DNA of 64,000 nt. Source: Heterodera schachtii. Its lineage: Eukaryota; Nematoda; Chromadorea; Rhabditida; Heteroderidae. Below, one piece after another: positions 43,560 to 53,284 of this stretch; position 1 is the stretch's first letter; each line of letters begins with the position of its first letter. The notes under the pieces were generated by a model. The model was not told where the DNA came from and searched no databases. It worked only from the letters and a program-made list of their open reading frames with translations. The stretch covers positions 1,660,175-1,724,174 of the forward strand of contig SIJG01000018.1 of NCBI GenBank assembly GCA_023374025.1, written 5' to 3'. Made by a program: the position numbers and the translations under genes.

Positions 43560-43720
43560 TTCAAATCGCTTTTTCTCGGCGCGCTCTTTCTAAAAAACTT
43601 TTGGGGAACAAGGTGGGGAGAAGGCTGGCGGTGCCGATAGGCGCCGCCGGGAAAATTTTGAAAATTTGAGTGCAACTTGCTAAAAATTTTGTCTAAAAAT
43701 GACCAAATATTTGGTTAGTT
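43560..43720 (-). repeat. Core copy, well preserved
   Basis: CTCGGCGCGCTCTTTCTAAA, AAACTTTTGGGGAACAAGGT, GGCGGTGCCGATAGGCGCCG, GGAAAATTTTGAAAATTTGA and TTTGTCTAAAAATGACC. The same blocks in the same order occur in MITE 2 (19585-19700), which fixes the core at about 160 bp. Confidence 0.75.
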
Positions 43721-43830
43721 TGTTGTTTTAGGCTGTTTAAAAATAGAAAAAATAATATTTTTTAAGTAGAAATTTTATTATTAATTAAATTTCAATTGAT
43801 ATTGATTGGTAAAGAAAATAGAAAAAAAAG

Positions 43831-44780
43831 GATAAACTATAGTGAACGCCCCGTGAAAAAATGGGTCAAATGATATACCAATCGATTCGTCTCAAGGAGC
43901 TAAGCATGGAAAATTATGTCTCGAGTTGCGGAAATGCCAAAAAACCGGTTTTTGAACCGGTTCAAAACTCGAAAAATTGAGTGAAAAGGGGGCCCCCTTA
44001 CCCTTTAAAACGGTCAAATTCGGACAAATTTGGTATCATTCGAAAGCTCTTGATCAGCTAAGTCTAAAAAACAAGGTATAAATTCGAACCGATGCCATCT
44101 AGGCACTGGGACAACTGAGTCCCAGTGCAAATGGACACTTCAGTACCAAAAAAATAAAAAAGTTTCTTCTTATATAATGCACGAAAATCGTTTAGCTTTG
44201 AATATCGAGTATTGCGCTAAAAAACCGCCGCACACTCGACTACGGCGGCCAGTAGGTGGGGCGAGACTACGGGCTACGGAAGAAGTCCGCGCGTGATCCG
44301 CAGGCGGTTGACTGATTGGCGGGGGCCCTTCGGGCCCCCGCAGTCAACCGCCTGTGGCGCTCGTCAGACGTCTTCCTCCGCCCTCCGTCTCGCCCCACTA
44401 CTTGCTCCGTCTTCGCATGCTCCCTTTTGCGAAATTTTACTTTTAAATCCCGTTTATTATTTTTCGGTACTGGAGTGTCCATTTTCACTGGGACTCAGTT
44501 GTCCAAGTGCTCAGATGGCATCGGTTCGACTTCATTTCATGATTTTTAGATTAAGCTCGTCAAGAGCTTTCAAATGGTACCAAATTTGTCGGGATTTGAT
44601 CGTTTAAAAAAAGTTAGAGTGCGAAATCTGTCAATTTTTCGAGTTTTAAACCGGTTCAAAAACCGGTTTTTTGGCATTTCCGCAACTGGAGACCTATTTT
44701 TTCGTGCTTAGCTCCTTGAGACGAACCGATTGGTATATCATTTGACCCATTTTTTCACGGGGCGTTCACTATAGTTCACC
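43831..44780. mobile_element. Near-complete palindrome, foldback MITE (about 950 bp)
   Basis: The two halves are inverted copies from GATAAACTATAGTGAACGCC at the left to GGCGTTCACTATAGTTCACC at the right. They meet at a perfect GCGGGGGCCC-TTC-GGGCCCCCGC hairpin centred on 44330. Arms share CGTGAAAAAATGGGTCAAAT, ACCGGTTTTTGAACCGG, CACTGGGACAACTGAGTCCC / GGGACTCAGTTGTCC and AGGCGGTTGACT / AGTCAACCGCCT. TATAGTG/CACTATA ends would suit a TA-target (Tc1/mariner-like) element. There is no transposase. Overlapping frames of 73-104 codons on both strands are by-products of the arms. Confidence 0.9.
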
Positions 44781-44789
44781 CAAAAAAAA

Positions 44790-44875
44790 ATATCTGTTCC
44801 GTTAGGGAATTGAACCCAAGAGAAAAATAATGAAAGTCAGCAGGTTTAGCTACTACACCACATATTGGTATGAAC
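44790..44875 (-). ncRNA. tRNA-like module, second copy
   Basis: On minus, TGGTGTAGTAGCTAAACC (A box), TGCTGACTTTCATTA (anticodon-arm-like, TTC in the loop) and GGGTTCAATTCCC (B box, five-base stem G-G-G/C-C-C), then TAACGGA. Better preserved than the copy at 18640. TTC plus an AACGGA 3' end recalls tRNA-Glu. The 5' acceptor half does not pair, so it is not a working tRNA. It lies between the palindrome and the GGGACC end, the position occupied by the module in MITE 1. Confidence 0.55.
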
Positions 44876-45074
44876 TGATGCCTTAATTGTAATAAATAAT
44901 TTAATTCTTTGCTCAAAAATCTCCTTCTCCACCAATTTTCTTCTCTTTACTCACCCAGACCCTGATTCTTACCCGTGCTTATTTAGTCCCGCCGGGACCG
45001 GGACTGGCAAAACCGGGATCGGGACAGGGATCTGAAAAACCCGGGAATTCCCTACCCGGTCCCGTGCAACTCTA

Positions 45075-45769
45075 GATTTGTTAGATGAGTCTAATATGGT
45101 GGGGAGTTTTTGAACTTTTTCATAAATCTCACAAAAATGGTTATTAAGAAAATATTTGTATGTGCTAAACATATTCGATTTATTAAAAATATAATTTTTT
45201 TTAGGCGTATAATTTTTGCACAGTAAATTTACTAACAAATAAGCTCACATATCAGGCCAGATATTAACTTCAGAATTGTGTCAAGCCAATTGTCAATTCT
45301 TGAATTTTTAAATGTTTTTTATTGGCGTAACATATAAACATTTTTTTAGATTAGCATTATTAGGATTGAAATTTTCAAAGAGTGAAATTATTTGTTTTAA
45401 TTGAGAAAATTTTCGGTTCAAAATCCCATCTTCAAAATAAAAGAAAAATTTACAGAATTTTATAATATAAAAATGGCATTCAACAAAGATTTTTTTTATT
45501 TCGTTTTATCATGATTTCGCGTTCTCTTCTCGATCTGCAACATTTTCTCATTTTACTTTTTTAGTCACATGTAAATTTTCATTTTAAATATGAAACTTTT
45601 TCCTATGAAAATCACTTAATAAATATTGATTGATAGTTTAATATTCTTAATAATAATCAATTTTTATCTTCATTTATTATGCTGCTGGTGTAAACCATTG
45701 CTGCCGTTTATGAGAATTCGCCTTTTTTGATATTTTAACTTTATAATTTTATTCTTTTTTTTTCTTTAG
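45075..45769. other. T-rich with weak exon-like bits
   Basis: 45510-45562 holds ATG-started MISRSLLDLQHFLILLF. 45670-45732 reads LLCCWCKPLLPFMRIRLF. Neither has splice borders or a partner, so they are noted only. Confidence 0.3.
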
Positions 45770-45855
45770 AATTATTTTCTTATATCGATTATGTCATTTG
45801 TCGCATTTTCACTAATTTTTGATGCTCAAATGCATCCCACTCGTTTTTTAAACTA
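45770..45855 (+). CDS. Candidate short terminal exon
   Basis: TTTTTTTTCTTTAG precedes NYFLISIMSFVAFSLIFD, AQMHPTRFLN and TAA. One hydrophobic stretch and 28 codons. The acceptor is excellent, but the peptide is short enough to occur by chance in T-rich DNA. Confidence 0.25.
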
Positions 45856-45999
45856 ACAAGGGAATATTTCCAATGTGAGTGTTCAATTGTTAATTTAAAC
45901 AAAATTATATTATATAAATCTAAGATTAAATTATAATAATTTTGTTATATAAAAAATATGCTTAATTATTTTATATTTAGTAATTCAGTTTTAGTTTCA

Positions 46000-46080
46000 A
46001 TGTTCTTGTGTTTTTTTTTCTTGCGCATATCGTGTGCCAACATTCATGCAAGTTGCTCGGTGCAGATAAATTGGTTCTAA
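46000..46080 (+). CDS. Candidate signal-peptide exon or short ORF
   Basis: ATG at 46000, 11 bp after a TAATTCAG acceptor-like site, opens MFLCFFFLRISCANIHAS, CSVQINWF and TAA. A hydrophobic start and a C-A-N cleavage-like site suit a secreted protein's first exon. Possible donors are A|GTTGCT and TCG|GTGCAG. The next candidate exon (46141-46299) is 60 bp downstream, but the phases do not join with these donors. Confidence 0.3.
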   Translation: MFLCFFFLRISCANIHASCSVQINWF

Positions 46081-46131
46081 AATTATTTGAAAATAATTCT
46101 ATTTCATATTTTGCGGCACAATACTCTAAAT

Positions 46132-46299
46132 ATGCTTTTTAGAAATTTTTTTGATATTGTTGATGAAGTGGAATATTTCGAATTAATCCAATTTTATGAA
46201 AATTTAATAGCATTTTATTCGAGGCAAATTTTTTTGCGTCCAGAATTTACGGACGGAACTCGTCAGTACGGCTTCTTTCGGTTAAAAGTTACTAAATAA
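46132..46299 (+). CDS. Candidate acidic exon
   Basis: A frame through ATG at 46132 reads MLFRNFFDIVDEVEYFEL, IQFYENLIAFYSRQIF, LRPEFTDGTRQYGFFRLK and VTK, TAA at 46297. A GCTTTTTAG acceptor at 46140 could start it at NFFDIVDEV. Acidic and aromatic residues, Gly-Thr-Arg-Gln-Tyr and a basic end make this one of the most protein-like frames in the window. A related start (EFFDYLERVPF) follows an acceptor at 56499. Family not recognised. Confidence 0.45.
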   Translation: MLFRNFFDIVDEVEYFELIQFYENLIAFYSRQIFLRPEFTDGTRQYGFFRLKVTK

Positions 46300-47625
46300 G
46301 TGTGTTTCGGCGCTTAAAATGCGCATAACAACACAAACAAACAAAAAATGTAATATTTTCTTCGTTAAATTAATATTATAAATTTATTAATGGCTTGCCG
46401 AAGGCCCAACTGGCCATTTAAACATAATCAGAGACACTCAATTAGGTCTAGTTTTTTTTTATCATTCTGAATGACATATAAAACAGTATAGCCAATCCAT
46501 GCTTGTCGGACTTAGTGTTTTGCTATGTCCATCGGGCCCTTAATAGCTGTTTTTATATTTATATTTCATAAAAATTTTTATCGAAAAAATATTGTAATTT
46601 TTTCATATTTTAATTTAACAAGAATATTAAATTAATTTTATTTATTTACCTTGTGTTTTATTTTGCTTTGCAGGACATGTTCCATATTATTATGATAAAT
46701 ATTTTGTTATTTTAAAATTTTATTGTCTTTTTCTGAGTCTGAGCTATTCGCAAGAACTCAGAACCCTTAAATTCAATATGTAAAAATTAAAATGTTTTTT
46801 ACTTGTAATTTTTTTTACATACATTTGCCGGTTCTGAGTCACTTTGATTTAAAAATGTATGTTTTTTTCCATTATTATTTGTAAAGATTTTTTGGAAATA
46901 ATTCAAATCGTTTGAATATTTTTTATTGCTCTTGTATTAAGTATTTTAATAAATTTTATTTACTTATTATAATTTGTAAATGTTCTTTTGGAAATATTTC
47001 AAGTTGTTTTGAATATTTTTTTATTGCTATTGCATTCTGTTTTTATAATTAAATTTGTTTTTAATTGACCGATAAATATTCACTTGACTTTAAGATTTTC
47101 CTTTTACTATATTTTATATTTCTGAGATATTAACGATCATTTAAGATTATTTGTTTGTAATTACAACATTCTTAGCTATTTAGTATTAAAAAAAAATTAA
47201 TTTGTAGTTTTTTCTCAGTAATAGCAAATATAATTTATTTTTGGCAATATAAAAGTTTTATTGAGTTCATTTTACTTTAGTCAAATTAAATTATTGTATT
47301 TTTTAAAATATGATTTTTTGGTGATATAAATATATAATATATAAATTATTATTTCTCTCCGATTTAATGAATTTCATAGATTAAGTGAAAGCTTTAATGC
47401 ATCAGTTGTGACAAATTACAAAAATGTTAATATTTGTTTTATAAGAGTTATTAAAATTTAAATTATCCAAAATTTGCTGTAAACTTGTGGAGTAACTTCA
47501 AATGTTCCATCAGATGCCAGTTTCTGTACATACTTTATATTTTATTATTAATTATTTACTAAAAGAGCTCATATTTCTTATTTTATTGTTTACTTGGATT
47601 TACATGTTGATTATTTAAAAATCAG
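46300..47625. other. T-rich; one non-repetitive patch
   Basis: 46390-46560 is moderate in composition (GGCTTGCCGAAGGCCCAACT, GTCCATCGGGCCC) and forms small inverted words (GGCC/GGCC, GGGCCC) but has no frame. 47499-47617 has an ATG-started, hydrophobic 38-codon frame (MFHQMPVSVHTLYFII). The rest is low-complexity. Confidence 0.35.
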
Positions 47626-47690
47626 GTTTAAATTTGAATTATTCATCATGGGAACTTGATGAAAAGACTGGGAAATGGGTGGCATATTGA
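47626..47690 (+). CDS. Candidate short terminal exon
   Basis: TTTAAAAATCAG precedes LNLNYSSWELDEKTGKWV plus AY and TGA at 47688. S-S-W-E-L-D-E-K-T-G-K-W-V is strikingly protein-like amid T-rich DNA. Twenty-one codons. No upstream exon has been joined. Confidence 0.35.
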
Positions 47691-47895
47691 ATATTTTTTA
47701 TTTTGTTATTAATCTTTAAATTTACCGACTCACTTCCCGGCAATTTCGGGTCAGCTTAATTTAAGCTAGCTATGTATTATATTTCTTAATTTTATTCCTA
47801 TGAATGAGCGAATATATTGAAACTAATTGACTACAATAAAATTTTGAATTTGATTACCTTGAATTTTAAAATTCACCCTTTTGGTATTTTTTCAG

Positions 47896-48003
47896 CAGTT
47901 TAGCTTTTCGCATTTATTTTTCGGTTGGTTAGCCCCAGCATTGTTGGCCATCTTTTTAAACATAACTTTTATCTATTTTTGTATAGCTAAAGATTTAAAA
48001 TGA
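47896..48003 (+). CDS. Candidate terminal exon with a membrane helix
   Basis: GGTATTTTTTCAG is an excellent acceptor. The frame reads QFSFSHLFFGWLAPALLA, IFLNITFIYFCIAKDLK and TGA at 48001, 36 codons with stop. Gly-Trp-Leu-Ala-Pro-Ala and codons GCC, CCA, GCA and GGC lift it above chance T-rich frames. A single helix followed by Lys-Asp-Leu-Lys fits the end of a membrane protein. It may belong with the membrane exons at 42.2 and 43.1 kb. Confidence 0.4.
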   Translation, partial: QFSFSHLFFGWLAPALLAIFLNITFIYFCIAKDLK

Positions 48004-48287
48004 TTTTCAAAATTTTTAATTTATTTTATAATGAATTAAATGATACCAGTTATTTCTACTTTTATTTGAAAGCGTTTTTTCTCGTTAAGATAGCAATTTA
48101 TTGATTCGATGCTTTAGAAAATATTATTTTTTTTATCATATCAGTGTAAATATAGGTCAATTATTTGCTTTGCTGTTTTATTAATCTCATGGTTATTAAA
48201 ACTTTATTATTATTGTTTTATTATAGTCAAAATTTAAGATTTATTTTTATTTTTATTGATAATTAACGTGTCAAGTTGAACTCGCAG

Positions 48288-48416
48288 AGAACATACAATT
48301 TTGTTGTCTCTCGGACATCCTTTCACACAACGCAAGATCATTTTGACTTGATTATGTTATTAGAAAATGTTGAAAGAAATTTGAATTATTGTTTTAAAGT
48401 TTTTATTTTTTTTTAA
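48288..48416 (+). CDS. Candidate exon
   Basis: After GTTGAACTCGCAG the frame reads RTYNFVVSRTSFHTTQDH, FDLIMLLENVERNLNYCF, then Lys-Val and T-rich Phe codons to TAA at 48414. The first 37 residues are mixed and plausible; the end is T-tract. The acceptor is not T-rich, which lowers confidence. Confidence 0.3.
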   Translation, partial: RTYNFVVSRTSFHTTQDHFDLIMLLENVERNLNYCFKVFIFF

Positions 48417-48499
48417 ATATATTTTTTCTTTAAATTTATTTTTTGGCAAAAATAACTTTACATGTTAAATTTATAAAACGATTTTAAAAATTATATATT

Positions 48500-48884
48500 A
48501 ACTAGCTTAAAAAATTTTTCAGCGGGAAAAATTGATATTTGAATACAATACATTGTCAGATTTTATCCAAAAATGACCAATTTTTCAATTTTTTGAGCCA
48601 GTTTTTTTAAGAAAATTAAGGATTTTAAGGGTCCGACGGTGCAAATAGGGGCCGCCAGTAAATTTTTTTTTTGAAATTTTGGCTATATATTTAACAGATT
48701 TTCAAAAAAAAATTATTAATTTTGGCAAAAATAATTTAATTCATACCAGTGCATTTTTACTCCCGTTTTGGGTAAAATTTCCGGCAGCTGGAGCGGAATC
48801 GGGAGTTCAAAATTTTCCGTGACGGGAGTCCCGAACTGAAATCCCGTAAAAATCCCGCGGGAGTCCCGATCCTGCCGGGCTCTA
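48500..48884 (-). mobile_element. hAT-type remnant (GGGAGTCCCG end) with two decayed cores
   Basis: The right end reads inward TAGAGCCCGGCAGGATCGGG, followed by GGGACTCCCGCGGG and CGGGAGTCCCG palindromes. Leftward there is a reversed core (GACGGTGCAAATAGGGGCCG at 48633 and ATTTAACAGATTTTC) and the tail of another (GATTTTATCCAAAAATGACC at 48560). Right flank ATTAACAT and a left ATATTAAC are similar but shifted, so the duplication is uncertain. No transposase. Confidence 0.6.
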
Positions 48885-49036
48885 ATTAACATCAAGCCCG
48901 AAAAATAAGATATTAGTATCAAAATATGAACATTTGCATTATTTTTCAAACATTTGGTATCAAAACATCAAAAAATTTTTGCGTCAGACTTTAAAAATTT
49001 CTTGATAAAATAGCGACATTATGCAATAAAACAAAA

Positions 49037-49105
49037 ATGGAAGCCCTTGGTTTAAAGGCCAGTTTGGACTCACTCTTACTGGCGCTAACGAAATCAGATG
49101 ATTAA
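49037..49105 (+). CDS. Candidate short ORF
   Basis: ATG at 49037 opens MEALGLKASLDSLLLALT plus KSDD and TAA at 49103. Another frame starts at the overlapping ATGATTAAAG and reads MIKVKKGIFMSISKEKLD until a GC-rich insertion at 49168. The pair may be a small gene broken by that insertion or a frameshifted exon. Leu-rich amphipathic first peptide; no family. Confidence 0.3.
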   Translation: MEALGLKASLDSLLLALTKSDD

Positions 49106-49167
49106 AGTGAAAAAGGGTATATTTATGAGCATTTCAAAAGAAAAATTGGATTTTTCGTTAAAAAAAT

Positions 49168-49302
49168 TAGTCGATCACTACCCGATCGGGGTCCCCGACC
49201 CCCGACAATTGAGCTCCTCCCCGCCCCGACCCCCGACATGTCGCCCCCCGAGGTCCCCGGCCCCCGACATTTTGTCCCCCGAGGGGTCGGGGAGCAACCC
49301 TA
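49168..49302 (+). repeat. CCCCGAC-rich island, probable hAT-type ends without interior
   Basis: TAGTCGATCACTACCCGATC at the left, GGAGCAACCCTA at the right (inward TAGGGTTGCTCCCCGACC). Between them are repeats of CCCCGACCCCCGACA and CCCCGAGG. It resembles the subterminal regions of the other MITEs joined directly, that is, an element that lost its core. Flanks AAAAAAAT and TTATAAAT only partly agree as a target duplication. Confidence 0.5.
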
Positions 49303-50804
49303 TTATAAATAATAAATTGGATAATTTTTGCAGTCAACGAAAAATGCCTCCGACTAAGATTGGCAATATTAACACCTTATTATTTGTTAATCTACAATTA
49401 AAAAAAGTTTTAAAATCTTTCTGTTGTTTGATACAAATAGTTTTTGCATATGTTGATTTTCAATGAATACAATAATTTGATAAGATTAATTCTATTTTAC
49501 AGTTTTGATCTAGAAACACAAGAAAAGTTTCAATATTTTAAATTAAAGCATTAAATATAATTTAAATTACAATTTTTTATTGAATAGGCAACTCTATTCA
49601 ATTATAATTTTGTTTTAGCAATTAATTAGTTTTTTAAATTGTGAAATTAACAATTTGATATGTCTTTTCAAAGTTGTTTATTTAACATTTGCATTAAATT
49701 TTTTTTTAAACTTGCATTAGCCTCTTTTCTCAGAATGAACACATTTAGTTAAATTGTAATTGTTTTAAATTTGTTCCTGCTTTTAATATTTTTTATTTAT
49801 TTATTCACAATACGCTTCTAGATAATTTTAATAAGCTTTTCTTATTGTTTACTAAATTTTTATTATTTATTTTTCTAATTTGTATAAGTCGAGAGCTCCT
49901 TTATTTTTAATTAAGCGACTTAAACACAAAATGTTTTTATTGAGGTTTAATTTAATGTTGGAATTGCATTCATTATATTCTTGATCTAGTCTTCGATTAT
50001 AGCTTTTTTCATTGTGAATAAGTAAAACGAAGATATTTTTGAAATTTTTATAATAATTTTTCAATAAATTTATACGTTAAAACCAGATTTTCAGAAAAAA
50101 TTCAATTTTTTATCCAATTTTCTTCATAAACAATAATTTTATTTATTATTTACATTAAAATGCGTTTAACACTGTTTAACCTTCATATTGTCTGTGGTTA
50201 GAAAATGGGCTGCAAAACTCGTTTCTTTTTGGGTTTTTTGTCACTTTTTCTTTATTCTTTTTTTTATTTTGATTGAATAATAATTGGGTAATTTTATTTT
50301 TCGTGCTGTCTTCTTTAGAATTTTTTCTTCCTTCTGACCATCTTCAGATATTTATAAACTTTTATACTTTCTTGAATTTATCAATCTTTTATGTTTGGTT
50401 GGATAGGTAAAATTTATCTTAAATAATTTTATTATTTTGCTTAAAAAACTATTTTCCCCAAAATACCAATTATTTGAACTTTTCTTATTTCTTGTATTTT
50501 AAAAATTTCTTGAGTTAGATGGATCTTTTTAAGAAAACTTTTTAATATTATACAATGTTCCTTAAAATAATTTGTTTGATATTTTAATGTAAAAAATCAT
50601 AAACAAAAATAAAAAATGATTAATAATATTGTGTAAATTCAAATTATATGCACTTTTTCTCCGATTTAGTGACGTCAATTGATTAAGTTTCAAATATATT
50701 TATTAATTAAATAATCCAAGTAATTTTTAACAAATTTAATTACGCAATGTGATTTCTTATTTTTAACTTCTTAGTAATGCGCTTTTTCAATTTATAATAT
50801 TTTG
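49303..50804. other. T-rich, nothing strong
   Basis: 50204-50275 opens MGCKTRFFLGFLSLFLY after a TGTGGTTAG acceptor-like site. 50319-50360 opens NFFFLLTIFRYL after TTCTTTAG. Both are short and T-driven. The rest is low-complexity. Confidence 0.3.
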
Positions 50805-51605
50805 ATGTGATTGTTTTTTGTATTTCATATTTTGCAGTTTTTACTGTTAAAATTTTAACGATAAGAATATATTTTAATGTTTTGATAATTAGTTTTCAAT
50901 ATCTATTTTAATTTTAAATGTCCTCGATTTTAATTTAATAATTTTAAATTCATCATAGTGATTTTTTCTATTCAAAAAAGTTCCCATTTTGGTTTTTAAG
51001 AATATTGAGTTAAAGTATTTGTTGTACAGGGCGAATTTCTGGTAACTCATTCATTATTCGCTAATAGAATATATTTTAAATGCAAAAAATTTTCTGTTTT
51101 ATTATTAATCTATATTTGAAGCTTATTTAATTTGAATGCATTTTATTTAGTTGTATTATTGAGCACAATTTTTTGATATATGTATTTATAAAAATTACCG
51201 TTTTTGTTTGATAAATTAATTTATCAAAATAATTTTTAATGCCTTTTCATTAAAATTTAAAATCCGATATTCCTCTATTTTGAGTATATAACATTAATCA
51301 AATAAATTAAGCATTATTTCCAGTCTAAAATGTAATATTTTGAATTATGTCCTCGCCTATTATCATCTTATTTTTTCTATAAATTATTTTTGATTTATTG
51401 ACGCAGTCAATGAATTTAATGAAAAATATTTAAAATCTACTATTTTAAATTTTTGAGACACATTTTTGAAAATCTGCCGGAAGATAAATAATTTAGCAAT
51501 TAAATTGTAAACTTGACATCGATATTACTTAAATATTTTCTCTACATGAAATTAGATGAATAAAATTCATTTGTAAATTCTTTGTTTACAGGTCCACGTC
51601 CGTCC
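50805..51605 (+). repeat. Direct duplication, unit 1 (partner 52095-52905)
   Basis: Shared landmarks: CATATTTTGCAGTTTTTACT, AACGATAAGAATATATTTTA, TATTGAGCACAAT, TTTTTAATGCCTTTTCATTA, a GAATTATGTC(C/T)TCGCC start-like word, TTAGCAATTAAATTG / TTAGCAATTCAATTG, and the final CTTTGTTTACAGGTCCACG / CTTTGTTTGTAGTTCCACG. The unit ends in an acceptor plus exon in both copies, so a gene-containing segment was probably duplicated. Confidence 0.75.
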
Positions 51606-51713
51606 TTTCTTGGTCGTTGCTGCGACTCAATAGCAAAACTCATAATAAATGCGATTCGTTCGTTTTTTAATGTTTTAGTTTATTTGTTTAATTTAAATAT
51701 TTATTATTTTTAA
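51592..51713 (+). CDS. Candidate exon at the end of duplicated unit 1
   Basis: TTCTTTGTTTACAG is followed by a frame PRPSFLGRCCDSIAKLII, NAIRSFFNVLVYLFN and NIYYF, TAA at 51711. Copy 2 (from 52894) keeps P-R-P, then reads ILELLSRAIGYYFVTCF in the same frame after one TGA: aligned A-I-x-x-[FY]-F and a Leu-rich stretch are kept. Another frame (STSVLSWSLLRL versus STSEGYLTLCGH) is open in both, so the true frame is not certain. Confidence 0.35.
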
Positions 51714-51733
51714 CTTTTCAAAATAATATTTAG

Positions 51734-51803
51734 GCCCGTCGTTTGTTTTGATAATTTAACTTCTTGGAATTTCGTCGTTTATTTGGCAGAGCTCGAACGT
51801 TAA
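51734..51803 (+). CDS. Candidate short terminal exon
   Basis: AAAATAATATTTAG precedes PVVCFDNLTSWNFVVYLA plus ELER and TAA at 51801. Twenty-two residues of mixed, non-T-driven content. It lies between the two duplicated units and has no copy after unit 2. Confidence 0.35.
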
Positions 51804-52094
51804 CCATTTTTTCGGCGAACCGATAAACATTTTGACTTTTTAAATATTGAAGTATTTTGTGTGTCGTTTTTCAAATTTGGTAGTTTTTTTTTCTTGGTTG
51901 TTTTATTATTGATGCATCGAAATATTCTGCTAATTTTCTGACAATTTTTCCTTGGTTAATTTCTTAGGTAATCCGTTTTTTCAATTTATATAATATATTT
52001 ATATTCTTATTTGTGACAATTTTTAAAATTAATCATACTTCTTTCTTGCAAGGAAGTCTAAATTATTTATCCATTTGTCTTGCTGTACATAAAT

Positions 52095-52905
52095 TTATTT
52101 TAAATTTTTATGTGAATGTTTTTTGTATATCATATTTTGCAGTTTTTACTGTTAAAATTTTAACGATAAGAATATATTTTAATCTTTTGAATTATTAGTT
52201 TTCAATATCTACTTTAATTTTAAGTGTCCTCGATTTTAATTTGATAATGTTTATAAATTTATCTCAGTGATTTCCTGTCGTTTTTGAATTAATAATTATT
52301 AATCTAAAAATTTTTAAGCTTATGAATTATTGAGCACAATCTTTTGATATATTTTTTTAATATAAAAAAATATATAATTTTATTTGATAAATTAATTAAT
52401 CAAAAATAATTTTTAATGCCTTTTCATTAAAAATTTCTTTAAAATCAAAATATTGCTCTTTTGAATGTATTCACATCACTCATTAATATGCATCATTGAA
52501 GCAAGTAAAAATTGACAAGTTATTTCTTGATTGTTTTATTTATTTCGAATTATGTCTTCGCCCATCCAGGATAGACCATTTCCAAATCCTGTATCTAGTT
52601 ATTCTAGATGCGAGACTGATGATAAGCCTTAATTAATTTAATTTCTCTTTTTTCTGATAATTTATTTTTTTGTGAATTATCGTATTTCTTTTTTTTCTAT
52701 AAATTATACATGATTTGTAAATGCAATCAGTGTATTTAATCATAATAAATATTTGAAACCCTCTATTTTAAACATTTTGACACATATATTTAAAAAGATA
52801 AATAATTTAGCAATTCAATTGTTAATTTAACATTTAATTTTATTTAAATATTTTCTCTAAATCAAATTAAGATTGTAAATTCTTTGTTTGTAGTTCCACG
52901 TCCGA
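52095..52905 (+). repeat. Direct duplication, unit 2
   Basis: Partner of 50805-51605. It has about 125 bp more than unit 1 after the ATGTC(T)TCGCC word, including the ORF at 52552-52632. Either unit 1 lost or unit 2 gained this piece. Confidence 0.75.
52552..52632 (+). CDS. Candidate start exon or short ORF in unit 2
   Basis: ATG at 52552 opens MSSPIQDRPFPNPVSSYS plus RCETDDKP and TAA at 52630. Unit 1 has the same start (MSSPI) but then lacks the segment and stops. Pro/Ser/Asp-rich, clearly unlike T-rich noise. If real, it would be the first coding exon with the acceptor-bordered exon at 52894 as a later one. Confidence 0.4.
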   Translation: MSSPIQDRPFPNPVSSYSRCETDDKP

Positions 52906-52995
52906 GGGCTATCTGACGCTATGTGGCCATCCTCGAACTATTGAGCAGAGCCATTGGGTATTATTTCGTCACCTGTTTTTGCAAGTATTGATAAA
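52894..52995 (+). pseudogene. Second copy of the duplicated exon, with stop
   Basis: After CTTTGTTTGTAG, the frame equivalent to 51592-51713 has TGA seven codons in (at GGGCTATCTGACGC). The alternative frame STSEGYLTLCGHPRTIEQ, SHWVLFRHLFLQVLINKF is open to 53011. If unit 1's first frame is right, this copy is dead. If the second is right, it is intact. Confidence 0.3.
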
Positions 52996-53284
52996 TAAAT
53001 TCTTTAGAGAATAACTCACTTTAAAGTATTAAAGGCTTTATTAGGATAGGATTTTCATAAAAATCATTTAATTTTCTTATAATAGCACTGTTTTAATTAT
53101 GCCTGTTTTATGGAATATGAACTTAATGCATTTTAAGTTGTTAATTAAAATTTTCCTTTTTATGATTTCTGTTTTTAAGCACAACATTTTTCAATTGCTT
53201 TAATGAGAAATTTAATTAATAAATAAAAGTTTAAAAAAATTCTAATTTTATAAAAATTTAATAAGTATCGGTTATATTTTTCAG

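Larger units (their letters stand above)
43490..45074 (-). mobile_element. Composite hAT-type remnant with nested palindrome
   Basis: Read on the minus strand the order is as in MITE 1: terminus TAGAGTTGCACGGGACCGGG (ending at 45074), GGGACC repeats, tRNA-like module (44790-44875), then the core (43560-43720). Between module and core a 950 bp palindromic element (43831-44780) is inserted. The distal terminus near 43490 (G-run) is not clear, and no 8-bp duplication was found. No transposase. Confidence 0.6.

Noticed and set aside
44267..44607. Overlapping frames on both strands in the GC-rich centre of the palindrome
   Set aside because: Open on both strands because the DNA is an inverted repeat; no start, splice or family signal.
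44790..44875. A functional tRNA gene
   Set aside because: A and B boxes and the T stem are good, but the 5' acceptor half does not pair with the 3' half; the copy at 18640 is worse.
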